The translations under genes were made by a program, and so were the position numbers. The notes beneath the pieces are model-generated. The model searched no databases. It saw only the letters and a list, made by a program, of their open reading frames with translations, and was not told the DNA's origin. From an uncultured Bacteroidota bacterium (GTDB taxonomy: Bacteria > Bacteroidota > Bacteroidia > Chitinophagales > Chitinophagaceae), in NCBI GenBank assembly GCA_903906615.1, contig CAIVKT010000449.1:1-11825 (forward strand): a DNA stretch of 11,825 nt, read 5' to 3'. The stretch's first letter is position 1. Each line of letters opens with the position of its first letter. Shown here piece by piece: positions 1 through 6,405 of this stretch.

Positions 1-1250
1 CGAAGTACCTGGAGAGTGGCTGGATCAATAAGCTGCTGACGAGGGTAACGAATTGGGTGTTCAGTCACAGGATATGGATCTATGGGTTTACGATAGTGGT
101 ATGTGTGTTCTCGGTCATCGGGCTAACGAAGTTGCGCAATGACGCGCATATAGTGGATGACCTGCCGAAATCGGACAAAGTATATGTGGACCTGAAATTC
201 TTTGAGACCAACTTCAGGGGTGTGATGCCGCTGGAAATAGTAATAGACACCAAGAAGAAGAACGGTGTGCTGTCGCTGGATGTGCTGGGCAAGATAGACA
301 AGGTGACTCAGATGCTGCAACAGTATCCCGAGATAGCCCACCCGCTGGCGATAACCGAAGGCGTGAAATTTGCCAACCAGGCCTACTTTGGCGGGGACAG
401 CGCCAACTATGAAGTGCCGGGCGATATGCTGCAGGCAGCCTTTATACTGCCCTACCTGCATACCAGCAAGAGCGACAATAACAGCATACTAAACAAGCTG
501 CTGCACTCCTTCGTAGACAGTACCAAGCAGAAAGCCCGCATCAGTGTGAACATGGCAGACATAGGATCGCGCAGGCTGCCGCTGCTGCTGGACAGTATAC
601 GCCCGCAGGTGAATGCTATTTTTGACAGTAATAAATACAATGTAACCTATACCGGAACCAGCATCACCTTTTTGGAGGGCAGCAAATTCATTGTGAACAG
701 CCTGCGGGATAGCCTGATACTGGCGTTCATCATCATATTTGGTTGTATGATCGTTTTGTTCCGCTCGTGGCGGATACTGCTGATATCTATAGTGGTGAAT
801 ATAGTGCCGCTGCTGATAACTGCCGGGCTGATGGGGTGGATGGGCATACGCATAAAGCCATCTACGGTGCTGGTATTCAGCGTAGCGCTGGGGATCACTA
901 TTGATGTGACGATACGCTTTTTGGTGAACTTTAAACAGGAACTGGCGCGGAATGATGACAGCATAGCCGATACCGTACACCGCACGATACATGATACGGG
1001 ACTGAGTATTATCTATACTTCGCTGATACTCATAGCCGGGTTCGCAGTGTTCATGCTATCACAGTTTGATGGCACGAAATCTTTAGGATATTTAACATCT
1101 ATTACTTTGCTGCTGGCCATGGTGACCAACCTTACTTTGTTGCCTGCTTTGCTGCTGTGGATGGACAAGGTGATCGAGAAAAAGAATAATGCCGCCATCT
1201 TCCTTTATGAAGATGATGACGATGATGAAGTACCTAAAGTGAATGACTAA
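1..1250 (+). CDS. RND/MMPL-family exporter, C-terminal part (5' end outside window)
   Basis: The frame is open from the first bases of the window (first full codon at 3) with no stop, so the GTG at 57 is an internal valine and the gene starts upstream. About 415 residues are visible. They match the second half of an RND superfamily/MMPL (COG1033-type) inner-membrane transporter: a membrane segment (RIWIYGFTIVVCVFSVIGL), a periplasmic loop of about 190 residues, then five hydrophobic helices between about 700 and 1170. The helix with SVALGITIDVTIRFLVNF carries the acidic residue (Asp codon 903-905) that aligns with the G-x3-D proton-relay position of MMPL proteins. The protein ends in an unusual run of six aspartates inside YEDDDDDDEVPKVND. 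Such pumps export lipids or hydrophobic compounds using the proton gradient; the substrate cannot be read here. A lipid hydroxylase follows 29 bases downstream. Confidence 0.85.
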   Translation, partial: KYLESGWINKLLTRVTNWVFSHRIWIYGFTIVVCVFSVIGLTKLRNDAHIVDDLPKSDKVYVDLKFFETNFRGVMPLEIVIDTKKKNGVLSLDVLGKIDKVTQMLQQYPEIAHPLAITEGVKFANQAYFGGDSANYEVPGDMLQAAFILPYLHTSKSDNNSILNKLLHSFVDSTKQKARISVNMADIGSRRLPLLLDSIRPQVNAIFDSNKYNVTYTGTSITFLEGSKFIVNSLRDSLILAFIIIFGCMIVLFRSWRILLISIVVNIVPLLITAGLMGWMGIRIKPSTVLVFSVALGITIDVTIRFLVNFKQELARNDDSIADTVHRTIHDTGLSIIYTSLILIAGFAVFMLSQFDGTKSLGYLTSITLLLAMVTNLTLLPALLLWMDKVIEKKNNAAIFLYEDDDDDEVPKVND

Positions 1251-1263
1251 AGAAGTTATTTAC

Positions 1264-1271
1264 TATTTTTG
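1264..1271 (+). promoter_or_regulatory. Bacteroidota -7 box before the FA2H-like gene
   Basis: TATTTTTG matches the Bacteroidota -7 consensus TAnnTTTG exactly and ends 8 bases before the ATG at 1280. No clear -33 TTG lies at the usual distance, so the downstream gene could also be read through from the exporter. The box overlaps the alternative GTG start at 1271, which argues for ATG 1280. Confidence 0.4.
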
Positions 1272-1279
1272 TGTTTGTT

Positions 1280-1894
1280 ATGGAATTTGATAAGATAAAA
1301 AATAAAGGCCAGGCGCGTCTCTTCAAAAACGACTACATGGAGATGATGACCAAGACGCATCCCGTGGTCATTTATTCTATTTACTTCCCGGTTATTATCT
1401 TCATGCTGTACTACGGGGTATCGTACAAAGGGCTTTCGCCGTGGTATGAGCTGCTGCTATTTATTGTTGGTGCGCTGTTCTGGAGCATCTTTGAGTATGT
1501 AATGCACCGCTACCTGTTCCATATGATCGTGGAAAGCCCGAAGGCAATGAAGTTTGTATATACCATGCACGGTGTACACCACGAATACCCACGCGATAAG
1601 GAAAGGCTGTTTATGCCCCCTGTGCCAAGTATAGTGGTAGCGTCTTTGCTCTTCCTGCTGGCACATGCTATTATGGGCTGGACGGCATTGTGCTTCTTCC
1701 CCGGCTTCCTGTTTGGGTACCTGATGTATGGGTCTATGCACTTTGCGATACACGCTTTTGCCCCACCAAAATTCCTGAAGGCGCTGTGGCGCAACCACCA
1801 CCTGCACCATTACAAAGCGCCTGAAAAGGGCTTTGGGGTGAGCTCTGTGCTTTGGGATGTGGTGTTTAAGACGGTGCCGAAGAAGGAGGAGTAA
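1280..1894 (+). CDS. Fatty-acid 2-hydroxylase (FA2H/Scs7-like, sterol desaturase superfamily)
   Basis: This 204-residue integral-membrane di-iron hydroxylase has all the histidine clusters of the family: H76-x4-H81 (HRYLFH), H97-x2-HH (HGVHHEYP), H154-x3-H158 (HFAIH) and H173-x2-HH (HHLHH). The text between them (RLFMPPVPS after the second cluster, GFGVSSVLWD near the end) follows the FA2H pattern more closely than CrtZ carotenoid hydroxylases or sterol desaturases. Hydrophobic stretches at about 29-46, 56-73 and 117-150 fit a membrane enzyme. In family terms it would 2-hydroxylate fatty acyl chains; Bacteroidota sphingolipids, sulfonolipids or ornithine lipids are plausible substrates (inference). 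I chose ATG 1280 over the GTG at 1271 because a -7 box overlaps that GTG. It sits 29 bases after an RND exporter gene, which would suit lipid modification plus transport. Confidence 0.88.
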   Translation: MEFDKIKNKGQARLFKNDYMEMMTKTHPVVIYSIYFPVIIFMLYYGVSYKGLSPWYELLLFIVGALFWSIFEYVMHRYLFHMIVESPKAMKFVYTMHGVHHEYPRDKERLFMPPVPSIVVASLLFLLAHAIMGWTALCFFPGFLFGYLMYGSMHFAIHAFAPPKFLKALWRNHHLHHYKAPEKGFGVSSVLWDVVFKTVPKKEE

Positions 1895-1904
1895 ACCCTG
1901 ACCC

Positions 1905-1923
1905 TCCCGCAGAAATAGCGGGA
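1905..1923. terminator. Short GC hairpin between convergent genes (possible weak terminator)
   Basis: TCCCGC (1905-1910) pairs with GCGGGA (1918-1923) around a 7-base loop, 10 bases after the hydroxylase stop and 40 bases before the end of the opposing gene. No T-run follows on either strand, so calling it a terminator rests only on position and stem. Confidence 0.3.
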
Positions 1924-1963
1924 CCTTGTGCCGTGATGTTTGGTTGAGTTGCGTATATAGCGG

Positions 1964-2701
1964 TTACCACTCTTTTATATAAGGTTCTCCAGTGACCGGA
2001 TCTATGTCGCCGGGTTTATGCGGTGGTGGTTTGTGATAATTTTCGGCTTCGGTAATTGTGAATTCTAATGAATTTACGTCGGTTCTTTCTCCGCTACAGT
2101 CCGCGACTATAAAGTTATTGAAAACAACACTATCGCCGTTTTCGAGTGTTGTGAAAAAATCATTGGTTAGGCTGTCTATTCTAGCTCCTTTTTCGTTCCT
2201 AAGGTTTCTTGTGAAAATTTGCTTTGTATTTCTATAAACATTTATGGTAAATTCTTTGACGGGCATCTTTGCATCAATATCGAAATTGACTACATCCGCT
2301 CTTGGAGATATGGTCATGCAAAGTGCAGACTTAGAAATTTTACCATTAGTCTTACCCATTAAATTCATTTCTGGATGAGGAAACCTCTTTACCCTAAAAT
2401 ATACACTATCAATTAGTTTTATTCCTTGCTTTGTTTTTTTGCTTACATAAATCACTACGCCGCCAATCTTACGCGTGTTAATATTATAATGGCCGGGCTT
2501 TGCATATTCATCTTTCAATACCGATCCACTATCTATAGTTAATATTATATCAGTTGGACGCACATTGCTTACAGCTACTGTAATTGGGTTGTCAATACAG
2601 GTATATAGTATGTTTTGCTTATCGTTTTGTATGGCCACTATCTGCGCAAATGCGGATAATGAAAACACGCATAGCAGTAATGTGAAGAGATACCTGGGCA
2701 T
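1964..2701 (-). CDS. Secreted protein made of GldM C-terminal-like domains
   Basis: This 245-residue protein has a signal peptide (MPRYLFTLLLCVFSLSAFA, then Q20). The mature part reads like the last two domains of the gliding/T9SS core protein GldM (PorM). Residues 32-106 hold the LYTCIDNPITVAV segment, comparable to the YRGVDNPL-type start of the GldM third domain, and run to YFRVKRFPHP. Residues 110-219 hold MGKTNGKISKSAL, then NFDIDAKMPVKEFTINV, then ENGDSVVFNNFIVADCSG, which follow the C-terminal GldM domain in order. The N-terminal GldM membrane helix and first two periplasmic domains are absent; full GldM is roughly 500 residues or more. A proline-rich tail ends the protein (KPGDIDPVTGEPYIKEW). 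No gldK, gldL or gldN lies nearby. Its codons look A/T-richer than those of its neighbours. The role is unknown; it may bind the GldM partner or form a periplasmic assembly. The family call is from pattern recognition, not a search. Confidence 0.72.
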   Translation of the reverse strand: MPRYLFTLLLCVFSLSAFAQIVAIQNDKQNILYTCIDNPITVAVSNVRPTDIILTIDSGSVLKDEYAKPGHYNINTRKIGGVVIYVSKKTKQGIKLIDSVYFRVKRFPHPEMNLMGKTNGKISKSALCMTISPRADVVNFDIDAKMPVKEFTINVYRNTKQIFTRNLRNEKGARIDSLTNDFFTTLENGDSVVFNNFIVADCSGERTDVNSLEFTITEAENYHKPPPHKPGDIDPVTGEPYIKEW

Positions 2702-2720
2702 TGAGGATGTTTTGGGTGAA

Positions 2721-2729
2721 GTAAATGTA
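2721..2729 (-). promoter_or_regulatory. -7-like box before the GldM-C-like gene
   Basis: On the minus strand TACATTTAC resembles TAnnTTTGC with one mismatch (A for G). It ends 19 bases before the ATG at 2701. No -33 TTG is visible at normal spacing. Confidence 0.35.
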
Positions 2730-2771
2730 AATAATTAAATTTTAAATTGGTGGGGTTGGTGGTTGTGTGAC

Positions 2772-2876
2772 CTGTCCTGCGCGAGGGAAACCACCCCCGC
2801 TTATAAAGGCTTGGAAGCCTTTATCGCGTCCCCTCCTTAAAAAAAGGAGGGGAGTATGTTATCTGTCCTTCGCGAG
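2772..2876. repeat. Direct-repeat-bracketed double-hairpin element
   Basis: CTGTCCTGCGCGAG (2772-2785) recurs as CTGTCCTTCGCGAG (2863-2876), 13 of 14 bases, 91 bases apart. Between them lie a perfect inverted repeat, ATAAAGGCTT/AAGCCTTTAT (2803-2824, two central bases), and a second, CCCCTCCTT/AAGGAGGGG (2830-2852, loop of five A). No T-run follows the second stem, so it is not a standard terminator. The layout suggests a dispersed intergenic repeat or small mobile cassette; whether it is repeated in the genome cannot be seen here. Confidence 0.5.
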
Positions 2877-2881
2877 TCAAT

Positions 2882-2923
2882 CCGGCCAACTGGAAAACGG
2901 ATCAATTTTATACCGATGGCCGG
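2882..2923. repeat. Inverted repeat CCGGCCA/TGGCCGG
   Basis: CCGGCCA (2882-2888) is a perfect reverse complement of TGGCCGG (2917-2923). The 28-base interval contains a further short CGG/CCG pairing. It could be a structured RNA element, an operator or part of the adjoining repeat; there is no direct evidence for any of these. Confidence 0.3.
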
Positions 2924-3016
2924 GAATCTGTATAGCCATATGACCGGGTACATGCCTTTTAAACGATCAACTATATAGAGTAAGCACAGAATGGAAGACA
3001 AAGAATAACAATTCAC

Positions 3017-3024
3017 TATCTTTG
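3017..3024 (+). promoter_or_regulatory. -7 box abutting the LETM1-like gene start
   Basis: TATCTTTG is an exact TAnnTTTG match ending only 3 bases before the ATG at 3028. The transcript would therefore begin at or next to the start codon (leaderless). No -33 TTG stands out upstream. Confidence 0.5.
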
Positions 3025-3027
3025 GGT

Positions 3028-3324
3028 ATGGACAGAGCCACCATTATACAGCACATAGAAGATGCCGCGCATCACTTACTGATCAGTGTGCATAAGGAGG
3101 AAGCCAATACAAAGGAAACAGGGGTGATCATACGCAAGTATGTGCACACGGGTCATATCTCTGTTGAAGAAGAGCATGTGCTTAAGGTGCAGGTGGCAGA
3201 TACACTGAAGATAGTAGGTATAGTTGTTCCCTTTGTGCTGATACCCGGTGCATCAATTGTAATGCCCATACTTATAAAAGTTGCGGGCAAGCACAACATC
3301 AATTTGATGCCTTCGGTGCTATAA
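3028..3324 (+). CDS. LETM1-like miniprotein (99 aa)
   Basis: The N-terminal two thirds is helical and charged (MDRATIIQHIEDAAHHLL, then HKEEANTKETGVIIRKYV). The C-terminus has one hydrophobic segment, VGIVVPFVLIPGASIVMPIL, followed by KVAGKHNINLMPSVL. The order 'VPF...IPG...MPIL-K...-N-LMPS' resembles the membrane and post-membrane part of LETM1 proteins (VPF..[25 protein letters not shown] in the mitochondrial Ca2+/H+ or K+/H+ exchange factor), so I call it LETM1-like. Real LETM1 proteins are several times longer, so function should not be transferred. I chose ATG 3028 because the TTG six bases earlier lies inside the -7 box. It is convergent with the next gene (3-base gap). Confidence 0.65.
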   Translation: MDRATIIQHIEDAAHHLLISVHKEEANTKETGVIIRKYVHTGHISVEEEHVLKVQVADTLKIVGIVVPFVLIPGASIVMPILIKVAGKHNINLMPSVL

Positions 3325-3327
3325 ATA

Positions 3328-3612
3328 CTACAACGTTCTTGTCAGTATCTCGTTACTGAGCTCGCCTTCCAGCTCTATCATGTGGGCCGGGTCGTGCAAC
3401 GGGTCTGGTGTGGTGAAGTACAGTTCACCGTCATTACCGGGTTTGTGCTTCATTTCCATAAAGAAAGAGACCCCATCCAGGTCTTTGATGATCTCGGGCG
3501 GTGTGATCTCAACAGAGAAGGTCATAACTCCCTCCTCATCGTTTTCGGTGACATCGCATATCCACTCACCGTTGTCCAGGTCTATCGCTAATTCGTATTT
3601 GTCTGTAACCAT
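3328..3612 (-). CDS. Acidic hypothetical protein, 94 aa
   Basis: I do not recognise this family. It is a soluble, acidic protein with no signal peptide or membrane helix. It opens MVTDKYELAIDLDNGEWICD and alternates short strands and acidic turns, as expected of a small beta-rich domain. One cysteine is seen (C19). Support for it being real is its full frame from ATG to stop, a -7-like TAACTTTA (3617-3624, minus strand) four bases before the ATG, and a tight 3-base tail-to-tail gap with the LETM1-like gene. Overlapping plus-strand frames are less protein-like. Confidence 0.7.
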   Translation of the reverse strand: MVTDKYELAIDLDNGEWICDVTENDEEGVMTFSVEITPPEIIKDLDGVSFFMEMKHKPGNDGELYFTTPDPLHDPAHMIELEGELSNEILTRTL

Positions 3613-3616
3613 GATT

Positions 3617-3624
3617 TAAAGTTA
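3617..3624 (-). promoter_or_regulatory. -7-like box before the acidic hypothetical gene
   Basis: The minus strand reads TAACTTTA, 7 of 8 to TAnnTTTG, four bases before the ATG. The spacing again implies an almost leaderless message. Confidence 0.4.
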
Positions 3625-3713
3625 GCCGATTTTTTTAATTGGCCTGCATATTCTGAGCCTCTACTTAATAATTTGGTAACTATTTCATCATATAAGGCCG
3701 CTATATGTGCTGC

Positions 3714-3722
3714 TACCTTTGC
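3714..3722 (+). promoter_or_regulatory. -7 box before the T9SS cargo gene
   Basis: TACCTTTGC is an exact match to the extended -7 consensus TAnnTTTGC, ending 21 bases before the ATG at 3744. It lies inside the upstream extension of the open frame (to ATG 3705), which argues that the shorter start is correct. A TTTG at 3672-3675 is too far upstream for a normal -33. Confidence 0.55.
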
Positions 3723-3743
3723 CGATTGTATAATATCTCTTTT

Positions 3744-4952
3744 ATGTTCAGGAAGTTTTTATGTTTGGTGGTAACATTATTTGCCGCAGGCGCTGCCCAT
3801 GCCCAAAGCGGTTGCACCGACCCTGCGGCCAGTAATTATAACCCAACGGCAGTTACCAACGATGGCTCCTGTATATACCCGGTTACACACAACAGCCCTT
3901 TGCTAAAAGGAGCCATGTCGCACACCATTACAGAATCATCGGGCCTTGAATGGACAGACGGCCAGCTATGGACACACAACGACAGCGGCAACCCTCCCTA
4001 TATCTTCAAGATAGATACCACCAATGGCCATACACTGCAAACGGTGATCATAGACAACTACCCCAATACCGACTGGGAAGACATAACTGCAGATAGCTTC
4101 TACATTTATGTGGGCGATCATGGCAATAATGATGGCTCCCGCAGGGACCTTAAAGTATTGAAGATAGCCAAGGCAGACATAACAACCGGTGATACTGTGC
4201 ATGTGAATGCGCAAGCCATCGCCTTCTCCTACACCGACCAAACAAGCTTTACACCCAGCCATACCAACAACTTCGATTGCGAAGCGCTGATGTCTGTAGG
4301 CGACTCGCTATACATTTTTACCAAAGACCGTGGCGATCTATCCACCCGCTCTTATAAGATGCCCAAAACACCCGGCACCTATGCACTTACACCATACACT
4401 AGTTACAATGTGGATGGACTCATTACCGGCGCCGACTATAATGCAGCTACTAAAGAAGTGGTGCTGGTGGGCTATCTTAGTGATCATACGCATCCCTTCC
4501 TCTGGTACCTCAACGACTATGAGGGCGATATGTACTTCTCCGGCAATAAGCGCAGGATAGAGATCGGTGGCAATTCGGAATGGCAGACAGAGGGCGTGGC
4601 GTGGGTATCAGCGAGCAGGTACTTCATATCCTGCGAAACACGCGGCGATACTGTTGCTTCGTTATACATAGGCAGCAAGGCTATGAATACTACCACCGCG
4701 GTGCAAAATATACATGCCGCTGTAACCTGTTCCGTATTCCCCGACCCGGCAACTGATGTGCTGCATATAAACGATCTGGAAGCTAAAGCGGCTTATGAAC
4801 TCACCAACATAGCGGGTGCATCATTTGGCAAAGGCATATTGGCAGCGGGTAACAATATCATCAGTGTGAAGGACATGCCCACCGGCAACTATATCATCCG
4901 TATAGATGAAGACCATGCGGCCAGCGCTTATATAAAGTTCGTAAAACGATAG
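3744..4952 (+). CDS. T9SS-exported protein with type A sorting domain and beta-propeller-like body
   Basis: This 402-residue protein has a signal peptide (MFRKFLCLVVTLFAAGAAHA, cleaved before Q21). Next comes a calcium-binding-type GCTDPAASNYNP...NDGSC repeat (about 23-43), common in Bacteroidota surface proteins. Residues of about 50-325 form a repeating WxHNDSG / WEDITAD / YVGDHGNN / FDCEAL pattern that reads like a six- or seven-bladed propeller. The last 73 residues (330-402) are a type A T9SS C-terminal domain: FPDPATDVLHI, KDMPTGNYIIRI and a basic end, KFVKR. The body would thus cross the outer membrane by T9SS and the CTD would be removed. No catalytic motif is recognised. The start is ATG 3744, because it opens a good signal peptide and follows a perfect -7 box. 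Confidence 0.88.
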   Translation: MFRKFLCLVVTLFAAGAAHAQSGCTDPAASNYNPTAVTNDGSCIYPVTHNSPLLKGAMSHTITESSGLEWTDGQLWTHNDSGNPPYIFKIDTTNGHTLQTVIIDNYPNTDWEDITADSFYIYVGDHGNNDGSRRDLKVLKIAKADITTGDTVHVNAQAIAFSYTDQTSFTPSHTNNFDCEALMSVGDSLYIFTKDRGDLSTRSYKMPKTPGTYALTPYTSYNVDGLITGADYNAATKEVVLVGYLSDHTHPFLWYLNDYEGDMYFSGNKRRIEIGGNSEWQTEGVAWVSASRYFISCETRGDTVASLYIGSKAMNTTTAVQNIHAAVTCSVFPDPATDVLHINDLEAKAAYELTNIAGASFGKGILAAGNNIISVKDMPTGNYIIRIDEDHAASAYIKFVKR

Positions 4953-4954
4953 GG

Positions 4955-5539
4955 CTATTTTTCCCTCAATGCCCGCTCTATCTCCTTGCTGGGTATGATC
5001 CACAGCACGGCAACGGCAACGAATAGCAGCTCTGCTATCAACGGGCTTACGTACAAAGCCATGGGTATAGACAGGCTATAAAGCACCACCGAAGTGTATT
5101 GTTTAGGCTTTGTTTTTCTTATTGCGTCGGTCAGGGGTGTATCTTCGGTATGCGTGCGTTGTATCGTGCTGCTGAGTATGGTATATGCCAGCCCGCAGGT
5201 GATCAGCAAGGCGCCATAGGTAGCTACTGCTACCCGTTCGAAACAGTTCTCACCCATCCACCCTGTGGCAAATGGCACCAGGGACAGGCAGAACAGCAGG
5301 CCCATATTGGCCCACATCATACCGGCAGTCACACTTTTGGCGGTGTGCATCAGGTGGTGATGATTGATCCAGTAGATGGCGACAAACACAAAGCTGAGCA
5401 CATAGCAGTACAGTGTGGGCAGCAATACCTTCACTGCTTCCCAACCAGTGCCTTTGGGTATCTTCAGTTCCAGCACCATGATGGTGATGATAATAGCAAA
5501 CACCCCATCGCTGAAAGCCTCTAACCTTGTTTTATTCAT
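4955..5539 (-). CDS. TMEM175-family (DUF1211) potassium channel
   Basis: This 194-residue protein carries the family signature at the N-terminus: R5-x3-F9-S10-D11-G in RLEAFSDGVFAIIITIMVLE. About six hydrophobic helices follow (13-25, 38-58, 72-92, 105-122, 149-164, 166-184), as in bacterial one-repeat TMEM175 proteins, which assemble as tetramers and conduct K+ without a classical TVGYG filter. Helix 2 has the family's WINHHHLMH segment. The stop is two bases from the end of the convergent T9SS cargo gene. The start region is divergent from a second K+ channel gene 65 bases away. Confidence 0.9.
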   Translation of the reverse strand: MNKTRLEAFSDGVFAIIITIMVLELKIPKGTGWEAVKVLLPTLYCYVLSFVFVAIYWINHHHLMHTAKSVTAGMMWANMGLLFCLSLVPFATGWMGENCFERVAVATYGALLITCGLAYTILSSTIQRTHTEDTPLTDAIRKTKPKQYTSVVLYSLSIPMALYVSPLIAELLFVAVAVLWIIPSKEIERALREK

Positions 5540-5561
5540 ATGCAGTGGATCATGTGTACAA

Positions 5562-5569
5562 CAAACATA
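5562..5569 (-). promoter_or_regulatory. -7 box for the TMEM175 gene
   Basis: The minus strand reads TATGTTTG, an exact TAnnTTTG match, 22 bases before the ATG at 5539. No -33 TTG is visible at the standard spacing. No equally good box for the divergent plus-strand gene was found. Confidence 0.45.
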
Positions 5570-5604
5570 AACAATTTGTATCTTACCCTGCTATCTGCGC
5601 ACTG

Positions 5605-6303
5605 ATGAAACACATCCTGTACAAAATATTCATAGGCAAGCCCGAGTATAATAAAAGACTCAGGTATTCGGCATATCATACCTACCGGGTGGAGCTGAAG
5701 AAAATATGGAATAATGAAAAGCATGACGATGTAGGCTTTGAAAAGATGCTGCGGCTGGTGCTGGTGTCTATACAGATCATTTTTCCAGGCTTGCATGTGC
5801 GCACCTTATTTGGCAGGTTTGGCAGCATAGGCCGCAACACTGCTGTGGAGTTCTTCGTACTGTTCAAAACGCTCCTCCCGCTTTTCTTTCTTACCAGTGG
5901 CCTGTACCGTTATCCGCTTGCTATGTGCATATCAGCCTACCTGCTGCTGGAGACCCTGTGTTATGTCGCCTCCCTCATTTTTGTATCAGATATGTTTGTG
6001 AAGCCCCGCTCTTACCGCCGCAATATCCTCATGCTGTCGCTCAACTACCTGGAGATCTGCCTCAGCTTTGCGGTACTGTATGCGGGTATGCATTTATTGG
6101 GCGATACCCCCCAGGGCTATATTGATTATATTTACTTCAGCATTATCACCGCTACTACTGTAGGCTTTGGCGATATGCACCCCGTCACCCAATTTGGTAA
6201 GGTATTGGTATCTGTGCAGGCTGTAATGGTTGTGGCCTTCGTGGTGCTGTTCCTCAATTTCTTTGGCTCTAAGGTGGAAGTGATACACAACGAAGAGGAA
6301 TAA
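5605..6303 (+). CDS. Ion channel with TVGFGD potassium selectivity filter
   Basis: From ATG 5605 the protein has 232 residues. A basic cytoplasmic N-terminus of about 75 residues precedes four membrane helices (about 82-100, 103-128, 141-166 and 198-221). The pore loop between the last two carries T185-V-G-F-G-D190 within IITATTVGFGDMHP, the K+ selectivity filter of the Ion_trans_2 family. The C-terminus is only about a dozen acidic residues, so no RCK/TrkA ligand domain is fused. An extended frame to 5527 would overlap the divergent TMEM175 start and adds an unconvincing N-terminus, so ATG 5605 is preferred. It likely sets membrane potential or K+ permeability; gating is unknown. Confidence 0.88.
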   Translation: MKHILYKIFIGKPEYNKRLRYSAYHTYRVELKKIWNNEKHDDVGFEKMLRLVLVSIQIIFPGLHVRTLFGRFGSIGRNTAVEFFVLFKTLLPLFFLTSGLYRYPLAMCISAYLLLETLCYVASLIFVSDMFVKPRSYRRNILMLSLNYLEICLSFAVLYAGMHLLGDTPQGYIDYIYFSIITATTVGFGDMHPVTQFGKVLVSVQAVMVVAFVVLFLNFFGSKVEVIHNEEE

Positions 6304-6405
6304 ACAGGAAGCATATATATTATAAATTACTTAGTAGTGGGGTAATTATTACAAATAATATTGGCCATTTTGCGCTCTTGTGTTATGTTTAATGATTGGT
6401 TTTAT

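Larger units (their letters stand above)
2702..3027. other. 326-base gene-free stretch with hairpins and a direct repeat
   Basis: No credible gene is present. The stretch starts with the presumed promoter of the minus-strand GldM-C-like gene and ends with the promoter of the plus-strand LETM1-like gene. In between are two perfect hairpins (2803-2824 and 2830-2852) bracketed by a 14-base direct repeat (2772-2785 and 2863-2876), and a longer-range inverted repeat (2882-2888 with 2917-2923). These are listed separately. Confidence 0.7.

Noticed and set aside
57..59. GTG start for the exporter gene at 57
   Set aside because: The frame is open to the window's first bases, with plausible transporter residues (KYLESGWINKLLTRVTNW) before it, so the GTG is internal.
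2830..2852. CCCCTCCTT/AAGGAGGGG as an intrinsic terminator
   Set aside because: No T-run follows on either strand, and no gene ends here: the flanking genes both start facing away from it.
2916..2978. 20-codon open frame starting ATGGCCGGG
   Set aside because: It is very short, has no convincing promoter box, overlaps the inverted repeat, and shows no recognisable sequence.
6342..6352. 11-base palindrome GTAATTATTAC upstream of the lipocalin-like gene
   Set aside because: It is short, in A/T-rich sequence, and far from the promoter box; chance is sufficient.
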